A stretch of DNA of 64,000 nucleotides from positions 6,077,001 to 6,141,000 of the forward strand of contig NZ_CP134771.1 in assembly GCF_031880315.1 (NCBI RefSeq). Direction: 5' to 3'. The position numbers and the translations under genes are program-made. The notes under the pieces are model-generated. The model worked only from the letters and a program-made list of their open reading frames with translations. It was not told where the DNA came from and searched no databases. The DNA is from Pseudomonas baltica. Its GTDB lineage: Bacteria > Pseudomonadota > Gammaproteobacteria > Pseudomonadales > Pseudomonadaceae. Each line of letters opens with the position of its first letter. The first letter of the stretch is position 1. This document shows positions 59,750 to 64,000 of the stretch, piece after piece.

Positions 59750-61072
59750 ATGTTTTTCGCCAATAACAAGCAAGGCATGATTGACCTCAAGCGCGAGATG
59801 GCGATGCAACGCAGTCTGCTGCAGGCCATCGATCGCGCTATGGCAGTCATCGAGTTCGACGTGGACGGTCGGATTCTTCAAGCCAACGGTAATTTTCTCA
59901 AGACCATGGGCTACAGCGCCGACCAGGTGAACGGACAACACCATCGGATGTTCTGCGAGCCGCAATACGCCAACAGCCCTGAATACCGTCGTTTGTGGAC
60001 GCGCATGGCCGCCGGCGAATTTGTCGCTGGTACCTTCGAGCGCATCGACGCCAAAGGGCGCAAGGTGTGGCTCGAAGCGAGCTACAACCCGGTGCTGGAC
60101 GATACCGGGCGAGTCTGCAAGGTGGTCAAGTACGCCACCGACGTGACCGCGCGTATCGAGGCCGAACATGAGGCAGAAGCCAAGCTCAAAGCCATCGATC
60201 GGGCCATGGCGGTCATCGAGTTCAACCTCGACGGCACGGTGATCACGGCCAACGACAATTTTCTGCGGACCATGGGCTACGGCCTCAAGGATATTCAGGG
60301 CAAGCACCACCGGACTTTCTGCGCGCCGGAGCTGGCGGCCAGCAAGGCGTATCAGGATTTCTGGAAGCGCCTGAACCAGGGCGAGCTGTTCAGCGGCCAG
60401 TTCGAGCGCCGCAACCGCCAGGGCCAGGCGGTATGGCTGGAAGCCAACTACAACCCGGTGTACGACCCCAGCGGTCGGCTCGACAAGATCGTCAAGTTCG
60501 CCACCGATATCACCGCCCAGGTTATCCGTCACGATCAGGACTCCCACAGCGCGTCCCAGGCCTGGCGGATTTCGGTAGAGACGCAAAAAGTCGCGGAGCA
60601 GGGCACCGCGGTGATCCGTCAGGCGGCGCAGGAGATGCGCAATATCGCCAGTGATATCGATACCTCGTCGGGGATGCTCGATGCGCTGGGGCAGTTGTCC
60701 GAGCAGATCAGCACCATCGTCGGGACCATCCGCAGCATCGCCGACCAGACCAACCTGCTGGCCCTCAACGCCGCGATCGAGGCTGCGCGGGCAGGTGACC
60801 AGGGCCGTGGCTTCGCCGTGGTCGCCGACGAAGTGCGGCAACTGGCAGGACGTACCGCCGGGTCCACGGCAGAGGTGTCGACCATGGTCGAGAGCATCCA
60901 GCGCGAAACTCGCCAGACCATCAACAGCATGGGCGCGACCCGTGAACGCGCTGGCAACAGCGTGCTGCTGGCGGACCAGGCGGCGGATGTGATCCTGAAA
61001 ATCTTCGAGGGCACCGGGCAGGCGGTGGATGCGGTGAGCATGTTTGCCAATGATCGCAAGGTCAGCAGCTGA
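59750..61072 (+). CDS. Soluble PAS-PAS methyl-accepting chemotaxis protein (BdlA-like)
   Basis: 440-residue cytosolic transducer without membrane segments. Two closely similar PAS domains (about 20-140 and 140-265; [25 protein letters not shown] and [20 protein letters not shown]) precede a short MCP signalling domain whose hairpin tip is [20 protein letters not shown], with [17 protein letters not shown]. This is the architecture of P. aeruginosa BdlA (biofilm dispersion) and Aer-like proteins. GGGAGCG lies upstream of ATG 59750. The PAS repeats bear the WLEASYNPV loop typical of haem- or flavin-linked PAS-Aer modules; a ligand is inferred only. Confidence 0.88.
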   Translation: MFFANNKQGMIDLKREMAMQRSLLQAIDRAMAVIEFDVDGRILQANGNFLKTMGYSADQVNGQHHRMFCEPQYANSPEYRRLWTRMAAGEFVAGTFERIDAKGRKVWLEASYNPVLDDTGRVCKVVKYATDVTARIEAEHEAEAKLKAIDRAMAVIEFNLDGTVITANDNFLRTMGYGLKDIQGKHHRTFCAPELAASKAYQDFWKRLNQGELFSGQFERRNRQGQAVWLEANYNPVYDPSGRLDKIVKFATDITAQVIRHDQDSHSASQAWRISVETQKVAEQGTAVIRQAAQEMRNIASDIDTSSGMLDALGQLSEQISTIVGTIRSIADQTNLLALNAAIEAARAGDQGRGFAVVADEVRQLAGRTAGSTAEVSTMVESIQRETRQTINSMGATRERAGNSVLLADQAADVILKIFEGTGQAVDAVSMFANDRKVSS

Positions 61073-61104
61073 TCGTCCGGTAATGGCGTTGTGGCGATTG
61101 CTCC

Positions 61105-61190
61105 CTTCGCCAGCGGGCTGTACTCCCACAGGGCTGGTCGAACTATCGTCATGCACCGGTGGGAGCGGGATTGCGCGTTCGGCGGCGAAG
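61105..61190. repeat. REPIN-type palindrome
   Basis: CTTCGCC...CTCCCACAGG and CCGGTGGGAG...GGCGAAG are nested inverted blocks of an 86-bp element between the BdlA-like and LysR genes, related to the array at 14110-14528 but more diverged. Confidence 0.6.
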
Positions 61191-61274
61191 GGGCCGGCAC
61201 AGCCCCCACGCTTGGGTCAGGCTCTGCACATACAGTAAGCTTGCGCGGTTAACCCTCGCACAAGGCTTGAACCC

Positions 61275-62225
61275 ATGGATCTGCGTCAACTGGAAGCCTT
61301 CGCGGCGGTCATGTCAGCGGGCAGCGTCACCGCCGCCGGGAAGATGCTCGGGCGCTCCCAGCCCTCGGTCACGCGAATGATCCAGGAGCTGGAGCAGGAG
61401 CTGGGGTTCGCCTTGTTCGAGCGCAGCGGCCCGAAGGTCTCGCCCACGCAAAAAGCTTTCATGATGTACGCCGAGGTCGAGAGCGCGCTGTTGGGCATCC
61501 GTAATATCCGCCAGCGTGCCGAGCACATCGCCCTCGACGAGAATCGCCATGTCAAGCTGGTCGGCATTCCGGCTCTGGCTGCCGGCTTGTTGCCTGCGGC
61601 CCTGGCGCGCCTGCCCCAGGCGTTGCGCCCCTACGACATTCAGCTGCACAGCATGTCCCCGGAAAACGTCGTCCAGGCCGTGCTGTCGAAAACCGTCGAC
61701 CTGGGGGCCGTCAGCCTGCCGCTGGAGCATCGCGGCCTGGATATCCACTGGATCGGCGAGGCGCCCTGCGTCGCGGTGCTGGCCGCCGATTCGCCTCTGG
61801 CTGCCCACAACACCTTGAGCATGGCATTGCTGGCCGAGCAGACGCTGATCAGCATGTCCAATCCCTACCGGTTTCGCCGGCGCATCGACAAGGCCTTCCA
61901 AGGTGCCCGCGACACCCCCCCTCATATGCTCGACACCAACACTTCGCTGATCGCCATGCAGATGGCCCGCGCCGGCCTGGGAGTGGCCCTGGTCGACCCA
62001 TTCACTGCCCATGGTGTGCCAGTCGAAGGCCTGGTGGTACGTGCGATCGACTGCCATATACCGTTCTTCTTCGGCTTGATCTCGGCCTATGCCAGCCCGC
62101 GCTCGGAGGTCACCCAAGCGCTGATCGAGGCATTGGGCGAGACCGCGCGCGCCTTAGTGCCGGGCATGGTGATGCACGCCAGCGGGCAACACGATGCGCT
62201 ATTGCAGAGCATCTACGCCGAATAG
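61275..62225 (+). CDS. LysR-family regulator of a flavoprotein/ABC locus
   Basis: 316-residue LysR regulator. DNA-binding helix: MDLRQLEAFAAVMSAGSVTA, GKMLGRSQPSVTRMIQELEQ; effector domain with LVGIPALAAGLLPAALARLP and MARAGLGVALVDPFTAHG. It is upstream of, and in the same direction as, a flavoprotein and an ABC permease gene (271-bp gap), a common arrangement for peptide or opine-type uptake and catabolic loci; it probably controls them. The gap contains an AT-rich region with CCATA...TATGG near 62333. Confidence 0.88.
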   Translation: MDLRQLEAFAAVMSAGSVTAAGKMLGRSQPSVTRMIQELEQELGFALFERSGPKVSPTQKAFMMYAEVESALLGIRNIRQRAEHIALDENRHVKLVGIPALAAGLLPAALARLPQALRPYDIQLHSMSPENVVQAVLSKTVDLGAVSLPLEHRGLDIHWIGEAPCVAVLAADSPLAAHNTLSMALLAEQTLISMSNPYRFRRRIDKAFQGARDTPPHMLDTNTSLIAMQMARAGLGVALVDPFTAHGVPVEGLVVRAIDCHIPFFFGLISAYASPRSEVTQALIEALGETARALVPGMVMHASGQHDALLQSIYAE

Positions 62226-62496
62226 CGACCGTCGATAAATTCAGTCTCGATCTATAAATATGCTTTTTAGGTCTTTGGCAGAATAAAAACCATCTTTTAG
62301 TATTCGTATATCGCATTCATGACGCCTTATCATCCATATATCGTATGTATGGCGCGCTTTTTGAATGATCGACACGCCGCTCTCGCTCTCGTGCGGGCGG
62401 TTCGCTGCAGGTGATGCCATGGCGCTCTCAATTCGCAATGGCTCACCGGCGCGAGCAGTCGCCTATTCTTCCATTGCCTTGCCGGGACCGATCCTC

Positions 62497-63954
62497 ATGC
62501 CACAGCCCAACGCCCCTATCGGCCTCGCCGCCCTCGAAGCGCGCCTGCGCCAGGACCTCGAATGGCTCGAATTGCCGGCCAAGGCGTGGGTCAAGCCGCG
62601 CATTGAGCAGGGTCAGGCGGTGCTCGACGTCGCGGTGATAGGCGGGGGCATGGCCGGCCTGGCGGTGGCCACCGAGCTGCGCCATCTGGGCGTCACCGTG
62701 CAGGTATTCGATCAGGCGCCGTTGGGCTTCGAGGGCCCGTGGGCGACCACGGCGCGGATGCAGACGCTGCGCTCGCCCAAGCAACTGACCGGCCCGGCAC
62801 TGGGCCTGCCGGCGCTGACCTTCCGTGCCTGGTACGAAGCCCAATTCGGCCTGGACGCCTGGGCCGCGCTGGACAAGATTCCGCGCTTGCAGTGGGCCGA
62901 GTACCTGCGCTGGTATCGCCAGGTGATGAAGGTCGACGTACGCAACGAACACCGCGTGACCCGCGTGCAGCCCCGTGCCGATGGACTGGTGGCACTGAGC
63001 ATCAGCCATGGCGACGCAGGCCGTGAAGTCCTCGCCCGCCATGTGGTGCTTGCCACTGGCCGTGACGGCCTGGGTGGTCCGTGGGTGCCGGACTACGCTC
63101 ACAGTGTCGCGCCTCGCTACTGGTGCCATTCGGCGGCGGGACTGCAGGACCACTGGTTCGTCGGCAAGCGGGTGGGCGTCATCGGTGGCGGCGCTTCGGC
63201 GATGGACAGCGCGGCCACTGCGCTGGAGGCGGGCGCCGCCAAGGTCGACCTGTTGATCCGCCGCGCCGTGATGCCGCGCATCAACAAAGGCAAGGGCGCT
63301 GGCAACCCCGGCATGGTGCACGGCTACTGGCGCCTGCCGGACGCCTGGAAATGGCGCTTGCGCCACTATCTCAACACCCAGCAGGTGCCAGCACCGCGGG
63401 GCAGCACCTTGCGGGTTTCCAGCGCGGGCAATTCGCGCTTTCTGTTCGAGGCATCAGTGCTGTCGATCAAGGAGTCCGGGCAGGGCACGGTGCTGGTGCG
63501 CACCGCTCAGGCCGAGCTCGAGTATGACTTTCTGGTGTTCGCCACCGGCTTTCGTGCCGATTTGCAGCAGCGTCCGGAGTTTGCGCCCTTCGCCGAACAC
63601 ATTCGCTTCTGGGGCGACCGTTTCGAGGCCCCGGCCGACGAGCAGGATGCCGAGCTGGCCGCGCTACCGGACCTGGGTAGTTGCTTCGAGTTTCTCGAAA
63701 AACAACCGGGCAGTTGCCCCGGCCTGCACCGCATCCACTGCTTCAGCTACCCGGCTGCCTTGAGCTATGGCGCGGTGTCCGGCGATATCCCGGCCATCAG
63801 CGAGGGCGCTCGCCGCATGGCCCAAGGGCTGGTCAGCCAACTGTTCAGCGATGATATCGACCTGCATTTTCAGGCCATGCAGGACTACGCCGACCCTGAA
63901 CTGCTCGGCGATGAGTGGGTGGCCGGCGAGCTGACCGCCGAGGAGCGTCGTTGA
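62497..63954 (+). CDS. FAD/NAD(P)-binding monooxygenase-like flavoprotein
   Basis: 485-residue flavoprotein with two Rossmann motifs, VAVIGGGMAGLAVATELRHL (FAD) and VGVIGGGASAMDSAATALEA (NAD(P)H), and the conserved FATGFRADLQQRPEF near the end. The order resembles flavin-containing/Baeyer-Villiger-type monooxygenases, though FxGxxxHxxxW is not obvious, so oxidation of an amine or a simple oxidoreductase function are both possible. ATG 62497 gives the N-terminus MPQPNAPIGLAALEARL. Its stop overlaps the ATG of an ABC permease gene (TGATG), so they form an operon. Confidence 0.8.
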   Translation: MPQPNAPIGLAALEARLRQDLEWLELPAKAWVKPRIEQGQAVLDVAVIGGGMAGLAVATELRHLGVTVQVFDQAPLGFEGPWATTARMQTLRSPKQLTGPALGLPALTFRAWYEAQFGLDAWAALDKIPRLQWAEYLRWYRQVMKVDVRNEHRVTRVQPRADGLVALSISHGDAGREVLARHVVLATGRDGLGGPWVPDYAHSVAPRYWCHSAAGLQDHWFVGKRVGVIGGGASAMDSAATALEAGAAKVDLLIRRAVMPRINKGKGAGNPGMVHGYWRLPDAWKWRLRHYLNTQQVPAPRGSTLRVSSAGNSRFLFEASVLSIKESGQGTVLVRTAQAELEYDFLVFATGFRADLQQRPEFAPFAEHIRFWGDRFEAPADEQDAELAALPDLGSCFEFLEKQPGSCPGLHRIHCFSYPAALSYGAVSGDIPAISEGARRMAQGLVSQLFSDDIDLHFQAMQDYADPELLGDEWVAGELTAEERR

Positions 63955-64000
63955 TGCTCGGCTGGACCCTCAAGCGCATTGCCCAGTCGTTGCTGGTGGT
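63954..64000 (+). CDS. ABC transporter permease (DppB/OppB-like), 5' end only
   Basis: 15 codons before the window ends: MLGWTLKRIAQSLLVV. This is the typical start of a binding-protein-dependent permease of the dipeptide/oligopeptide/nickel type (DppB-like). Its ATG overlaps the preceding stop by one base, indicating translational coupling with the flavoprotein gene. Confidence 0.6.
   Translation, partial: MLGWTLKRIAQSLLV

Overview
The window is GC-rich chromosomal DNA from a fluorescent Pseudomonas (P. fluorescens/putida type). The evidence is a PvdP-type pyoverdine tyrosinase, an OprD-family porin, a CirA/FepA-like TonB receptor, PagL, BdlA-like and GAF-GAF-GGDEF-EAL signalling proteins, an S-type pyocin, and Pseudomonas REP/REPIN palindromes of the GTGGGAGC...GCTTGCCC and CTGTAGCGAGG kinds. 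No rRNA, tRNA, insertion sequence, prophage or CRISPR array was recognised. Most of the window is ordinary, densely packed chromosome in short operons, with several small accessory loci.

Layout. 1-3.7 kb: a partial polyol-type MFS permease, a palindromic LacI-type operator, and a TonB receptor with a Fur-like box. 3.8-7.8 kb: an aminotransferase and a cyanase locus (PAS-sigma54 activator divergent from cynS and a DUF1348 gene, with a -24/-12 promoter and three palindromic activator sites). 7.9-14.5 kb: poxB, a Phd/PIN toxin-antitoxin pair, a RibD-like reductase, a TSUP permease, a dimethylformamidase-like large subunit and a five-copy tandem REPIN array. 14.5-20 kb: an operon of a four-domain rhodanese and a 3-mercaptopropionate dioxygenase, a class II aldolase, a stand-alone CheB domain, DUF305 and moaA. 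20-33 kb: a FadR-type regulator, a GGDEF-EAL protein, transporters, and a persulfide module (BigR/SqrR-like repressor, persulfide dioxygenase-like hydrolase, TSUP exporter) around one operator, then a hybrid kinase and a DUF202 pair. 33-49.9 kb: housekeeping and envelope genes (AroQ paralogue, Ada-like repair protein, pagL, sotB, ppnN, a PAS-GGDEF cyclase, ilvE, a D,D-carboxypeptidase, an atypical response regulator, an OprD porin).

50-56.2 kb is the most dynamic part. First comes a decayed catabolic operon: an intact flavin reductase and GntR regulator lie between a 31-codon scar of an aldehyde dehydrogenase and a short frameshifted scar of a luciferase-like monooxygenase, with the operator still in place. 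Then comes a minus-strand S-type pyocin locus whose toxin gene is broken twice, by a perfect 44-bp inverted duplication with a frameshift and by one in-frame amber codon. It is followed by an immunity-like gene, a fossil of a second toxin module, and a paralogous second immunity-like gene.

56.3-64 kb: an MFS exporter, pvdP, a BdlA-like soluble chemoreceptor, and a LysR/flavoprotein/ABC-permease locus that runs off the end. Recurrent themes are sulfur and nitrogen detoxification (cyanate, persulfide, 3-mercaptopropionate, possibly formamides), cyclic-di-GMP signalling, iron acquisition and inter-strain antagonism.
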